Shown here: positions 48,949-58,437 of the stretch, in pieces
Numbering within the stretch: position 1 is the stretch's first letter
Layout of the letters: each line of letters opens with the position of its first letter
NCBI RefSeq assembly: GCF_016772475.1
Contig: NZ_CP068595.1
Coordinates: forward strand, 992,001-1,056,000
Direction: 5' to 3'
DNA from: Paenibacillus sonchi
Lineage (GTDB): Bacteria; Bacillota; Bacilli; Paenibacillales; Paenibacillaceae
Length of the DNA stretch: 64,000 nt
Made by a program: the position numbers and the translations under genes
Notes under the pieces: generated by a model
Told to the model about the DNA's origin: nothing
The model's input: only the letters and a program-made list of their open reading frames with translations
The model's database searches: none

Positions 48949-50102
48949 ATGAAAAAAACATTATCCACTGCCATGCTGGCAGTCACTTTATTACTGTCCA
49001 ACCCTGGACAGCCTGAATCAGCCCATGCAGCCGGAGCTTATACGGCAAAGGTCTACGCCTCTTCGCTGAATGTGCGAAGTGAACCGGCCGCAAGCGCGTC
49101 TGTGACCGGAGCGCTGAAAAGCGGAGCGCTGGTCACTGTAACGGACGAGCAGCACGGCTGGCTTAAGGTGCGGGCCGGTTCGGTCTCCGGCTGGGTTGCC
49201 GGGTACTATCTTAAGCGAACCGGCGGAACAGCCTCTCCAGCGTCAGGGAGCGCGGCCGGAGCCGCTTCCGTGAAGACCTCAAGCCGCTCCTCCGGCAGTG
49301 CCGGCGGAACCGTACAGGTCACCGCTTCATCGCTGCGGATCAGGGGAGGCCCGGGAACGGGTTATAAAGTGCTGGGCTCCTTAAAAGAAGGGGATTCCGT
49401 CACAGTTCTGCTGCGTCAGGGAGATTGGGCGCGAATCCGCACCACGGGCGGAGAGGTCGGCTGGGTAGCAGGGCAGTATATTGCCAGAGGAGGCTCAAGC
49501 ACAGGGAACACAGGAAACACAGGGAGCACAGGAAACAGCGGGAGCAGCAACCGCTCCGGAAGCATCCGCGGCAAGCTGATTGTCATTGATCCCGGACATG
49601 GGGGCAGCGACCCGGGAATGCTGGGCACAAGCTACGACACAATGGAGAAGGATTTGACACTGCAGACGGCTTTTTATGTGCGCGATTATCTGCGGGCAAA
49701 AGGGGCAAGGGTGGAGCTAACCCGCACGCGGGGGAACCAAAAGCCCTCCCTGTCACGGCGGGTGCAGATCGGGCAGCAGCTCCGGGCGGATGCTTTTGTC
49801 AGCATTCATTACAATTCTTCCCGAAGAAGGTGTCGGGGACGCTCACCTTTTTTTATTCGGAAAATAATGATCTGCGGCTGGCCCGCTCCATCGAGAACCG
49901 GCTCCGGCAGGGCATTGGTCTGAAGTCCAACGGCTTGTCTTTCGGGGACTATCACATTCTGCGGGAAAACAGCCTCCCGGCGACGCTGGTGGAGCTGGGT
50001 TTTCTGAGCAACCGCTCTGACGAATCTATCGTCCGAACTGCGTCATATCAGAAAAAAGCAGCCAAGGCCATCGCCGACGGGCTGGCGGATTATTTTGACT
50101 AA
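48949..50102 (+). CDS. N-acetylmuramoyl-L-alanine amidase with two SH3b domains, one frame break
   Basis: Reads as 384 residues if one C is added to CCC at 49820-49822 (joining SIHYNSS to PKKVSGTLTFFYSE). A Sec signal peptide ends near SAHA/AG (about residue 28). Two SH3b wall-binding domains follow (about 32-88, SSLNVRSEP; about 122-180, SSLRIRGGPGTGYKVLG). A Ser/Gly/Thr/Asn linker with GNTGNTGSTGN repeats comes next. The catalytic Amidase_3 domain has its zinc ligands in VIDPGHGGSDPG, the MEKDL glutamate and SIHYN, with the catalytic glutamate in LVELGFLSN. It cleaves the amide link between peptide and glycan in the cell wall. Confidence 0.88.
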
Positions 50103-50122
50103 ATACAGGGGCTCCTTGCTTG

Positions 50123-51130
50123 CTACTCGATACTGATCTCCTTGATCTTAATCGTATTCAGCTTGCTGAGGTCAATATATTCATCATCGACTTTAACTAA
50201 AGGGGTCTCAATATCGTGGGGGTTCAAGTAGACGATTTCACCGACCCGCCCATCGGTCAGAATAACCTCGCGGCCAACCGTCCGCTTCACAATATTCTCC
50301 AGGAATACCGAGACAATATGCGGGTCCAGCGCACCAAAGCTGCCTCTTCTCATCTGGTCAACGATGATATGGAAGGGCACAGGCTCATGATAGGGGCGTC
50401 TGGAGGACATCGCATGAAAGATATCGGCGACGGCGACGATTTTGGCGTAGGCATCGATCTGTTCTTCCTTCAGCCCCAGCGGATACCCCCTGCCGTCATT
50501 CCGTTCATGGTGCTGCAGCGCCGTCAGCGTGATATGGGAGTTCGCTCCCGTGGTTTCCTTGAGCATTTCGTAGCCCAGAATCGTATGCTTCTTAACTAAC
50601 TCATATTCATCCGGGGTCAGCTTGCCCGGTTTGTTCAAAATCTCGGAAGGGATTTTTAGCTTGCCGATATCATGCAGGGTTGCGGCCAGTGACAGCACCG
50701 ACAGATCCGATTCGCTCATATTCATCCATCTGCCGATCAGTGTCGACAATACACCTACTCCGATGTTGTGCTGGTATGTATAGTCGTCCTTGCCCTGAAT
50801 CGCATCAAATAACGCAAAAATATCGGAATGACGGGATATTTCCTGAATCGCAGGCACAACTTCCTTCCGGATATCCGCGAGCGGAACCTTGCGGGAGATC
50901 CGGAAGGACTCAAATAAATCCTTCGATTTATTCACCACGTTGTAAGCCAGTTCCTTGCAGGAAGGTGCTTGTCCCTCTTCACCCGCAAAGATGATATCGA
51001 GAATATTGATTTTTTGCTTGCGGATCAGCTCCAAATGTTCAGCATTCAGAATGCTGTTCGCGGGAATTACCGTTACCCCGTAGGAATTGATCAAGTCATT
51101 TTTTATTTTTTTGCCTAAATACCTTTCCAT
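50123..51130 (-). CDS. HD-GYP domain phosphodiesterase
   Basis: 335 residues. An N-terminal region of about 110 residues of unknown fold precedes an HD-GYP domain with the metal motifs ATLHDIGKLKIP, HTILGYEML, HHERNDGRGYP and KIVAVADIFHAM. HD-GYP proteins hydrolyse cyclic di-GMP or act as degenerate sensors; all metal-binding residues look intact here, so activity is likely. No receiver or membrane segment. The ATG at 51130 follows GGGAGGACGG; the longer frame is not supported. Confidence 0.92.
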   Translation of the reverse strand: MERYLGKKIKNDLINSYGVTVIPANSILNAEHLELIRKQKINILDIIFAGEEGQAPSCKELAYNVVNKSKDLFESFRISRKVPLADIRKEVVPAIQEISRHSDIFALFDAIQGKDDYTYQHNIGVGVLSTLIGRWMNMSESDLSVLSLAATLHDIGKLKIPSEILNKPGKLTPDEYELVKKHTILGYEMLKETTGANSHITLTALQHHERNDGRGYPLGLKEEQIDAYAKIVAVADIFHAMSSRRPYHEPVPFHIIVDQMRRGSFGALDPHIVSVFLENIVKRTVGREVILTDGRVGEIVYLNPHDIETPLVKVDDEYIDLSKLNTIKIKEISIE

Positions 51131-51228
51131 ACCCCGTCCTCCCGAATCAACCGAATGAATATTTCCCTTATCTTTACTATCGGTCAAAAGCTGGAAATGC
51201 TGAAAGGGTTAAAGCTGGAAAAATTGTT

Positions 51229-51366
51229 ACTATATAAGTTGAACTTTATTTTTACATTGTGGGGTATAGTCGTAACTGCGGGGAATGTTTGGACTTCCAG
51301 CCGCTGTTGTCGTAAGAATTCGCACTTCTTCCCTTTTATGAATTCTTTAAGTTCAACTTATATAGT
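51229..51366. mobile_element. MITE-like element with 18-bp terminal inverted repeats
   Basis: ACTATATAAGTTGAACTT at 51229-51246 and its perfect inverse AAGTTCAACTTATATAGT at 51349-51366 bound a 138-bp segment with no open frame. The right end overlaps the last codons and stop of the yesN-like gene. No target-site duplication is obvious and no cognate transposase is in the window. Confidence 0.65.
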
Positions 51367-52939
51367 TCTCTCCCTGCTTGCGGTATTCCCTGGGCGATTG
51401 CCCGGTAGACTTCTTAAATACACGGCTGAAATATTTCTCATCCTCATAGCCGACCAGCTCCGAAATTTGCGACAGCCGCAGATTTGTATTTTGCAGCAGT
51501 GTTTTGGCCTTGTCTACCCGGAGGCCGGTCAAATAATCGGACAGGTTCTCCCCTGTAATCTGCTTGAACTTCCGCGAGACATTCTCCCTGCTGATGAAAA
51601 AGCGTTCCGCAATATGCTGCAATGTCATATCCCGGGCATAGTTCTGCTGGAGATACTGCCGGATCTCCTCGACAAGCCGGTTGTCCGGCGTCTGGGCATT
51701 CCCCTCCGACAGGCGCTGGAGCAATGTCTTGAGCTGGCTCCGCCAGTTCTCCACAGAAAAAAGCCCCTCGCTGTCATAGCAAAGCTCAAACGAAATCTCC
51801 CCGTCCGGCCGCAAGCGGCGGAGAACTTCCGAAATATCCGCCTGAAGCTGCTGGAACTGGCTCTCCGTAAGCAGCGGCAGACCGGCCAGCTGATCTGACC
51901 ACTCATCCACGACCCGTTCCATTTTGTCCTGGTCACCGGAGAGGACAGCGACTCTCAGCTTGTCCAGCTGCGTTTCATATGCGTAGTTCTTTTCAGGACC
52001 ACCTGATCCGGACTGCTCCCGGAACAGATGAATCCGTCCTTCCCGCTGCAGCAGATTCCGCTCGTTCAGACTCTGCCGCGCCTGGCGGAAAGCCCTTTGC
52101 AGCCCTTCCGGAAAAGCAACCGGAAGGCTGAGTCCGATATCCATCTGCACGCCGTAAGTCTGTCTAATGGACTCGTTAATACGGTGCATCTCTTCTTCCG
52201 CCTCAGCAACAGCACTCCACAGCAGAAGAACAATATCCGCTCCGCCCTGCCAGCTGCGGAAGGCGAAGCCGTTCTGCTTCGGCGCCAGCACCTCGTTGCA
52301 GACATTCGCCAGCACGAATGAGGTCAGCCCCACATCGCCCTGAAATCTGTGCAGCAGCCGGCAGTCTGCCCCCTGGAGCGAGATAAGCGCAACCCGGCAT
52401 TCAGCCACGAATAGCGGCATCCCCAATTCTTCACACAGTGAATTTCTTACTTCCTGAAAAGAAGCCTGTCCCGCCACCAGATCCGAAAGCATCTTATCCC
52501 AGTAGAGCGGCCGCAGCACATTCAGCTGCATATTCTGGCGGTGCGCCTGGTGCCGCTCCTGTTCCTCCTCCAGCCACAGCTTGAAGGCATGTTCAGCGGC
52601 GGCAATCAGCTGCTTGCTGTTCAGCGGCTTCAGCAAATAATCCGTTCCGCCGTAGACAATCGCCGGCTTCACATAGTTGAAGTCCTGATAGCCGCTGATT
52701 ACGATGGTTTTGGTATGCGGATAATGGCTGTGCAGCCACTCCAGCAGCTCTGCTCCATCCATGAGCGGCATCCGCATATCCGTAAAGACAATCGCAGGCT
52801 GCTGTTCCTGCATGATCCGCATCGCTTCCTGCCCGTTCGACGCCTCATAAATATCTGTAATATGATACTTCTCCCACGGAACAAAATAGCGGATGGCCTC
52901 CCGCACATGCTTCTCATCATCTACGATCAGCACCTTCAT
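51353..52939 (-). CDS. YesN-type response regulator with AraC output domain
   Basis: 528 residues. Receiver at 1-120 with VDDEKH, phosphorylation Asp in AIVFTDMRMPLMDG (about 55) and the lysine in TDYLLKPLN. A 280-residue middle region follows, and the C-terminal AraC helix-turn-helix pair (MTLQHIAERFFISRENVSR, LRLSQISELVGYEDEKYFSR, TGQSPREYR). It pairs with the sensor kinase just upstream and most likely activates the adjacent sugar ABC genes. Its last residues and TGA stop are supplied by the end of the MITE-like element, so the original C-terminus may have been altered slightly. Confidence 0.93.
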   Translation of the reverse strand: MKVLIVDDEKHVREAIRYFVPWEKYHITDIYEASNGQEAMRIMQEQQPAIVFTDMRMPLMDGAELLEWLHSHYPHTKTIVISGYQDFNYVKPAIVYGGTDYLLKPLNSKQLIAAAEHAFKLWLEEEQERHQAHRQNMQLNVLRPLYWDKMLSDLVAGQASFQEVRNSLCEELGMPLFVAECRVALISLQGADCRLLHRFQGDVGLTSFVLANVCNEVLAPKQNGFAFRSWQGGADIVLLLWSAVAEAEEEMHRINESIRQTYGVQMDIGLSLPVAFPEGLQRAFRQARQSLNERNLLQREGRIHLFREQSGSGGPEKNYAYETQLDKLRVAVLSGDQDKMERVVDEWSDQLAGLPLLTESQFQQLQADISEVLRRLRPDGEISFELCYDSEGLFSVENWRSQLKTLLQRLSEGNAQTPDNRLVEEIRQYLQQNYARDMTLQHIAERFFISRENVSRKFKQITGENLSDYLTGLRVDKAKTLLQNTNLRLSQISELVGYEDEKYFSRVFKKSTGQSPREYRKQGENYIS

Positions 52940-52966
52940 TGTCCGCCGCCCCTTTCTGTAAGTGAT

Positions 52967-54784
52967 TTATATGCTGTCCAGCGGAATAAGGAGTGTAACG
53001 GTTACGCCTCTGTCCTCATTTCCGCTCAGGAGCAGCTGCGCCCCGCTGCTCATCTGCAGGCGGAGCCGGGCAAGCACATTGTACAGCCCGATCTCCTCAC
53101 GCTCCGTTCTGCCGCTCTCTGCCAGTCCGGCCAAGATGGCTTCCAGCCGTTCCGGCGCAATTCCTTTGCCGTTATCCTTGACGGCAAGCATTAACCGGCC
53201 TTGGCCATCCAGCGCACACCTGATGGAGATGATCCCGCCCTGGATGCCGTCCGCGAAGCCGTGCTTGAAGATATTTTCTACGATCGGCTGCAGAATCATT
53301 TTGGGCACCACCACATCCAGCGCTTCCTCCTCCGCATCGACATCCAGGCGCAGATTCTCTTCACCGAACCGTTCCGTCTGCAGGATGACATAGTTCTGCA
53401 CATGCTCGATTTCATCGCGGAGCGGGACCTGTGTGCGTTCAGTATTCATCGAATAACGCATCATGCTGCCAAGGGAATAGATGAGATCATACACCTTGGG
53501 CGCATTGTACCGCAAAGACAAGCTGGCGATGGACTGCAGGGCATTATACAGGAAATGCGGATTAACCTGAGCCTGCAGCGCCTTTAGCTGGTTGGTTTTA
53601 TTCGCCAGTTCCAGCTTGTACTCATTGAGGATCAAATCGTTGATCGTCCGGGTCATCCCCGTAATCTTGCGCGTCAGGAGGCCGAATTCATCCTCCCGTT
53701 CCACATCCATACGCGCATCCAGCTGTCCGATCTGCACCTTCTGGGTGAAGGAGATCAGCTTCTTGATCGGTCTGGTGAAGCCAATAGAGATAAGCACTGC
53801 GCTGATTCCGCCCACGAGCAGAAACAATATACCAATACCGGTATTGAACCGGGTGATGACCCGGGCATCTTCGTACAGATCTTCATAGGGAACCAGCTTG
53901 ATAATGCTGCCTTTGAACAACGGGTCCTCAATATGCCGGTACATGACAATCCCCTTGAATCCGTCCTTTTTCCAGGTAAAATGACCGCTGCCGCTGTTCC
54001 CGGGAAGCTGGCTCCAGCCCGCCTTAACCGGCTTACCGATCCAATCGGGATCAGATGCGAATAACGCTTGCCCCTGATCATTCAACACATACAGGCGTTC
54101 CGTATCGGAATTGTACATGGATTTGACAATCCCCTCCAGCTCCGCAAGGCGATAGTCAATCGACAGGTCGGCCAGAACGTCGGAGCTTGGGGTCTTGTAA
54201 ATTGGAAAATGGGCTGTAAATACCGGTTCAATCCCCGGCTTCAAATTAGGAAAACCGGACCTTATCCCGTACTGATGTTCTATATGGGTGACCTCGATGT
54301 AGGGGCGGTACGTCCCCTCAAGGTGCTCACCCAAAGCATAGCGGCTGTTAGCCTCCTGGCGGAAATACCCGCCCCGCAGCAGATTGGACTGCTGCGCTGC
54401 CCGCACATACAGATGAATCTGAAAAGTGTTCCGGTCCGAGAGAAACAGGTTGGAAAGCTGGGTGGAGATCACAGCCCGGTTATCCGGGACTGCGGAGCCG
54501 GGCGGAACATCCTGCTGGCTTTTAGAGGTGAGCAGAATGGTATAAAAAGAGCTGGGCACATTGATTCCGCTGTACAGCGACATCGCCCGCTGATTCATAC
54601 CGCTGAAGTAGCTGCTCAGTTTGGCTTCCCCGAGCGTCAGCAGCTTCGTATTCTGCTTCACGGACTGCTCCGTGACCGATTCCTTGGTATAGAGATAAGA
54701 GAACGTAACTGAAATCGCTGATGGAATCACAGAGGCCAGCAGCACAAGCGCCATCAGCCGGGTCCGTATGCTGTTTTTGAACAT
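52967..54784 (-). CDS. YesM-type membrane sensor histidine kinase
   Basis: 605 residues. Membrane helix at about 10-30, a large extracellular CACHE-like sensor (about 35-280), second membrane helix (about 290-312), HAMP domain (RPIKKLISFTQKVQIGQLDA), then the His_kinase domain with QAQVNPHFLYNALQSIASL (phospho-His) and a HATPase with DNGKGIAP and GLYNVLARL. This is the two-domain kinase type that senses oligosaccharides together with a YesN regulator and a solute-binding protein. The start at 54784 follows AGGAGGACAAAGC. Divergent from the ABC operon. Confidence 0.94.
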   Translation of the reverse strand: MFKNSIRTRLMALVLLASVIPSAISVTFSYLYTKESVTEQSVKQNTKLLTLGEAKLSSYFSGMNQRAMSLYSGINVPSSFYTILLTSKSQQDVPPGSAVPDNRAVISTQLSNLFLSDRNTFQIHLYVRAAQQSNLLRGGYFRQEANSRYALGEHLEGTYRPYIEVTHIEHQYGIRSGFPNLKPGIEPVFTAHFPIYKTPSSDVLADLSIDYRLAELEGIVKSMYNSDTERLYVLNDQGQALFASDPDWIGKPVKAGWSQLPGNSGSGHFTWKKDGFKGIVMYRHIEDPLFKGSIIKLVPYEDLYEDARVITRFNTGIGILFLLVGGISAVLISIGFTRPIKKLISFTQKVQIGQLDARMDVEREDEFGLLTRKITGMTRTINDLILNEYKLELANKTNQLKALQAQVNPHFLYNALQSIASLSLRYNAPKVYDLIYSLGSMMRYSMNTERTQVPLRDEIEHVQNYVILQTERFGEENLRLDVDAEEEALDVVVPKMILQPIVENIFKHGFADGIQGGIISIRCALDGQGRLMLAVKDNGKGIAPERLEAILAGLAESGRTEREEIGLYNVLARLRLQMSSGAQLLLSGNEDRGVTVTLLIPLDSI

Positions 54785-54975
54785 GCTTTGTCCTCCTGTA
54801 GGTTTTGCCGAAGGTTGCTTCTTCCCGTATACTACTGTGCCGAATATCCGCCGCGCAAGCATCCCTGCAATATAATCCACTTTTATCATCATCAAATTGA
54901 GTGTTAGTCATACTTGCCGGTTCCTATAATGAAGATGTGAACCCGAAGATTAACTATACAAAAAGGAGACTCCAT

Positions 54976-55866
54976 ATGAGAAAAGCTCTGCGTCTGCAAC
55001 GGGGCTGGGGACAGCAAATTATTTTCCTCTGGCCCGCCCTGCTCTTCTTCCTGACCATTGTGGTCACACCCTTTATTCTCGGCTTTTACTATTCCTCCAC
55101 CAACTGGAACGGACTGGATTTGGACAAAGCGGTCTGGACCGGTGCGGACAACTGGAAACGGATTTTTATGAATGATGACAAGTTTTGGGATTCCCTCTTC
55201 TTTACTTTACGCTTCACGGTAGTATCCGTTATTGCAGCCAATGTCTTGGCACTGCTGCTTGCATTCCTGCTGATGACGGCGCTGAAGACCAAAAAGGTGC
55301 TGCGCACGATCTTCTTCATGCCCAATGTAATTGGCGGCATTCTGCTCGGTTACATCTGGCAGTTTATCTTCACCAAAGGTTTCGCTACCATCGGCGAGAT
55401 GACCGGTATTTCCTTCTTCCAGCTGCCTTGGCTGGGTACAGCGGGCACCGGCTTCTGGGGTCTCGTGATCGTATTCGTCTGGCAGACAGCCGGATATATG
55501 ATGGTCATTTACATCGCCGGATTGGCCGGAATTCCGAAGGATCTGATTGAAGCGGCCAAGATCGACGGGGCACGCGCTCCGCAATTGTTCAAGAGTGTCT
55601 ATGTCCCGCTAATCATGCCATCCATCACCATCTGCCTGTTCCTGACCACTTCCAATGCCTTCAAAATGTTCGATCTCAACCTGTCGCTGACCAAAGGCGG
55701 GCCGGGAACCTCAACCCAGTCGCTTGCCTACAACATCTACGCGGAAGCACTGATCAACAACCGTTACGGCCTCGGCACCGCCAAAGCGCTGCTCTTCTTC
55801 TTCGCCGTCTCGCTGATCACCGTCACACAGGTCTGGCTCACCAAACGGAAAGAGGTGTCCGCATAA
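54976..55866 (+). CDS. Sugar ABC transporter permease (MalF/UgpA type)
   Basis: 296 residues with six membrane helices of the MalF-like family: first helix at about 15-35 (IIFLWPALLFFLTIVVTPFI), and the EAA loop IEAAKIDGARAPQLFKSVYVPLIMP that contacts the ATPase. AAAGGAG precedes the ATG at 54976. The next permease overlaps its stop by one base. No ATPase gene is present in the operon; such CUT1 systems usually borrow an MsmX-type ATPase encoded elsewhere. Confidence 0.95.
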   Translation: MRKALRLQRGWGQQIIFLWPALLFFLTIVVTPFILGFYYSSTNWNGLDLDKAVWTGADNWKRIFMNDDKFWDSLFFTLRFTVVSVIAANVLALLLAFLLMTALKTKKVLRTIFFMPNVIGGILLGYIWQFIFTKGFATIGEMTGISFFQLPWLGTAGTGFWGLVIVFVWQTAGYMMVIYIAGLAGIPKDLIEAAKIDGARAPQLFKSVYVPLIMPSITICLFLTTSNAFKMFDLNLSLTKGGPGTSTQSLAYNIYAEALINNRYGLGTAKALLFFFAVSLITVTQVWLTKRKEVSA

Positions 55867-56702
55867 TGCAGACTAGCAGATATCGTCTGAGCAATTTCAT
55901 CCTTGAGATATTCGCCATTCTTCTGGCTGTGGTCTTCCTGTCTCCGTTCTACCTGGTGCTGAGCAACTCGGTTAAGAGGCTGAAGGAAATCCTGATTGAT
56001 GCGGCATCGTTCCCGCAGATGTTTCACTGGGATAATTACTCCAAAGTATGGGATGCGATCAATTTTCCCCAGGCGTTCTGGAACTCCCTGCAAATCACAG
56101 TCCTGAGCGTAATCTTCATCGTGATGTTCAGCTCCATGGCAGCCTACCAGATTGTCAGAAAGCCGTCACGCTTCAATTCCTTTGTGTTCCTGCTGCTTGT
56201 ATCGGCGATGATCATTCCGTTCCAGTCTCTGATGCTGCAATTGGTCCGGGTGACCAGCATGCTGGAGCTGCGCGGTGAGCTGTACGGCATTGTGGCCTGC
56301 TATCTCGGCTTCGGAATGCCGCTGTCCGTGTTCCTGTTCCATGGCTTCATCAAGAGTGTGCCTATAGAGCTGGAGGAAGCTGCACGTGTTGACGGCTCAA
56401 GCCCTTATGGCGTTTTCTTCAAAATCGTCTTCCCGCTGCTGATGCCGATCATTGTTACCGTCATTATTCTGAACACCCTGTGGATCTGGAATGACTACCT
56501 GCTGCCGGTGCTTGTCATTGGAGGCAATAAGGACCTGACCACACTGCCGGTGGCTGTTACCAAGTTCTTCGGCCAGTACACCAAGAAATGGGATCTTGCT
56601 CTCGCCGGACTGGTCATGGCCATTACGCCGATTCTCTTGTTCTTCCTGTCTCTGCAGCGTTATATTGTTGAAGGTGTCACCGCAGGCTCCATTAAGGGTT
56701 AG
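55866..56702 (+). CDS. Sugar ABC transporter permease (MalG/UgpE type)
   Basis: 278 residues with six membrane helices. MalG-like features: N-terminal FLSPFYLVLSNSVK, the EAA loop ELEEAARVDGSSPYGVFFKI, and the C-terminal YIVEGVTAGSIKG typical of the family. It overlaps the upstream permease by one base (TAATG) and is followed 107 bp later by the binding-protein gene. Confidence 0.95.
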   Translation: MQTSRYRLSNFILEIFAILLAVVFLSPFYLVLSNSVKRLKEILIDAASFPQMFHWDNYSKVWDAINFPQAFWNSLQITVLSVIFIVMFSSMAAYQIVRKPSRFNSFVFLLLVSAMIIPFQSLMLQLVRVTSMLELRGELYGIVACYLGFGMPLSVFLFHGFIKSVPIELEEAARVDGSSPYGVFFKIVFPLLMPIIVTVIILNTLWIWNDYLLPVLVIGGNKDLTTLPVAVTKFFGQYTKKWDLALAGLVMAITPILLFFLSLQRYIVEGVTAGSIKG

Positions 56703-56809
56703 ACCCTCTGCAATAATATCCACTTTTTTGAGCAAAATATTAAGTGTAAGCTCATTCAAATTTGCATTACGATCAGATTGTAGGACCACTAGACCAGGGA
56801 GGTTATACT

Positions 56810-58117
56810 ATGAAAAGAAAGTTCGCATTTGTTATCGCAACCGTTTGCACACTTATTATCGCAGGTTGCGGCAATGGCGGCAATAATAATTCCGCAAACG
56901 GTGGAAACGCTGTCAACACAGGAACAGAGACAGCTGCACCCGAGTCCACCAAAGCTCCTGCCAAGGATGTAACGATCAAAATGTTCCAGTTCAAGGTCGA
57001 GATTGCCGAGCAATTAAACACACTGGCCGAAGAATATGAGAAAGAAACCGGTGTGAAAGTTGAAGTGGAAACACATGGCGGCGGTGAAGATTATGGCGCG
57101 CTGCTCAAAGCAGAGCTTGCTTCCGGCTCTGAACCGGAAATTTTCAACAATGGCGGTTATACGGCTCTGGTTCCTTATATGGACCGTGCCACCGATCTGT
57201 CGAACGAGCCTTGGGTGGCCAATCTGATTCCAACCGCCAAAACGCCGGCTACCGTCGACGGCAAGCTGTACGGGATGCCGATGAACGTTGAAGGCTACGG
57301 ACTCATCTATAATAAGGACCTGTTCACCAAAGCAGGGATTACAGAAGAACCCAAAACACTTTCACAGCTCAAAGACGCGGCAGCCAAGCTGAAAGCTGCA
57401 GGCATCACGCCGTTTGAAGCGACCAATGAGTGGTGGTCCATGGGGATGCACCTGGTGAACGTAGGCCTGGCTCATCAGCCGGACCCGAAGAAATTCATCG
57501 ATGATCTCAAAGCCGGTACCCAAACCTTTAAAGGCAACGCGGTGTTCAAGCAATGGCTTGACCTGGTGGATGTGATTTTTGACAATGCACAGGATAATAA
57601 AATGACTACAGATTATGCTACTCAGATTGCAGACTTCGCATCCGGCAAAGCGGCCATGATGATGCAGGGCAACTGGACGCAAGGGGATATCGACAAAATT
57701 GATCCGGACCTGAACCTCGGCCTGCTCCCTCTGCCGATCAGCGACGAAGAAGGAACCATTCTCGTAGGTGTGCCTAACAACTATATTGTGAACAGCAAAT
57801 CGGCACATCCGGAAGAAGCCAAAGCATTCCTCAACTGGCTCGTGAGCTCGGAAACCGGCAAGAAATATCTGACTAAGGAATTCAAATTCATCCCCGCTGA
57901 AACCAACGTTGAAACGGATGCAGCGGATATCGGCCAGGTCGCCGTCGCCGTGCAGGAGCAATCCGATAAAGCCCTCGGCTGGAACTGGGATATGTTCCCT
58001 GACGGCGTGACTCAAGGCTTCGGCGCAGCTATGCAGGAATATCTGGGCGGCCAGCTGAATCACGATCAGCTCCTGGAGAAGCTCGACAAATCCGTACAGG
58101 ATATCGTGAAGCAGTAA
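56810..58117 (+). CDS. Extracellular sugar-binding lipoprotein of the ABC transporter
   Basis: 435 residues. The signal peptide carries a lipobox IIAGC with cysteine at about residue 18, then a Gly/Asn/Thr-rich tether. The mature part is a family 1 solute-binding protein (EEYEKETGVKVEVETHGGGE, GYGLIYNKDLFTKAGI, GKAAMMMQGNW). It delivers an oligosaccharide to the two permeases. The ATG at 56810 follows GGGAGG. Placed beside YesM/YesN, it may also present the sugar to the kinase. Two strong hairpins follow. Confidence 0.95.
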   Translation: MKRKFAFVIATVCTLIIAGCGNGGNNNSANGGNAVNTGTETAAPESTKAPAKDVTIKMFQFKVEIAEQLNTLAEEYEKETGVKVEVETHGGGEDYGALLKAELASGSEPEIFNNGGYTALVPYMDRATDLSNEPWVANLIPTAKTPATVDGKLYGMPMNVEGYGLIYNKDLFTKAGITEEPKTLSQLKDAAAKLKAAGITPFEATNEWWSMGMHLVNVGLAHQPDPKKFIDDLKAGTQTFKGNAVFKQWLDLVDVIFDNAQDNKMTTDYATQIADFASGKAAMMMQGNWTQGDIDKIDPDLNLGLLPLPISDEEGTILVGVPNNYIVNSKSAHPEEAKAFLNWLVSSETGKKYLTKEFKFIPAETNVETDAADIGQVAVAVQEQSDKALGWNWDMFPDGVTQGFGAAMQEYLGGQLNHDQLLEKLDKSVQDIVKQ

Positions 58118-58177
58118 TCTTACCTCCATTCAGCAGAGCCTAGTCTTCAGCGCAAATAATCCATGCTGGGCAGCCAA

Positions 58178-58220
58178 GCTGGAACGCTGCCTTCCTTTTG
58201 AGGGAAGGCAGCGTTCCAGC
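58178..58220 (+). terminator. Perfect hairpin after the binding-protein gene
   Basis: GCTGGAACGCTGCCTTCC-TTTTGAG-GGAAGGCAGCGTTCCAGC, an 18-bp perfect stem, without a clean T-run (GGGAACTTTC follows). It may stabilise the mRNA end or act with the next terminator. Confidence 0.6.
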
Positions 58221-58239
58221 GGGAACTTTCTTATATTTC

Positions 58240-58304
58240 AAAAAAGCCCGCCTCCGGTCATCCGTTCAGGTACAACCTGACAGATGCCGGGGGCGGGCTT
58301 TTTC
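58240..58304. terminator. Terminator of the sugar ABC operon (bidirectional)
   Basis: AAAAAGCCCGCCTCCGG pairs with CCGGGGGCGGGCTTTTT around an inner CAGGT/ACCTG hairpin. It serves the ABC operon on the plus strand and possibly mntH on the minus strand. Confidence 0.88.
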
Positions 58305-58437
58305 CTAATCCTAACAATCTATTCCCTTTGACTCGATAGATGTATTTACTGCAGTTAAAAGCAAATTTACTATTCGTTTTTTAGCGCTAGCTGTAGTTTA
58401 ATTGTATGAAATACAGTTACGCTCTTGGTTGGAAGAC

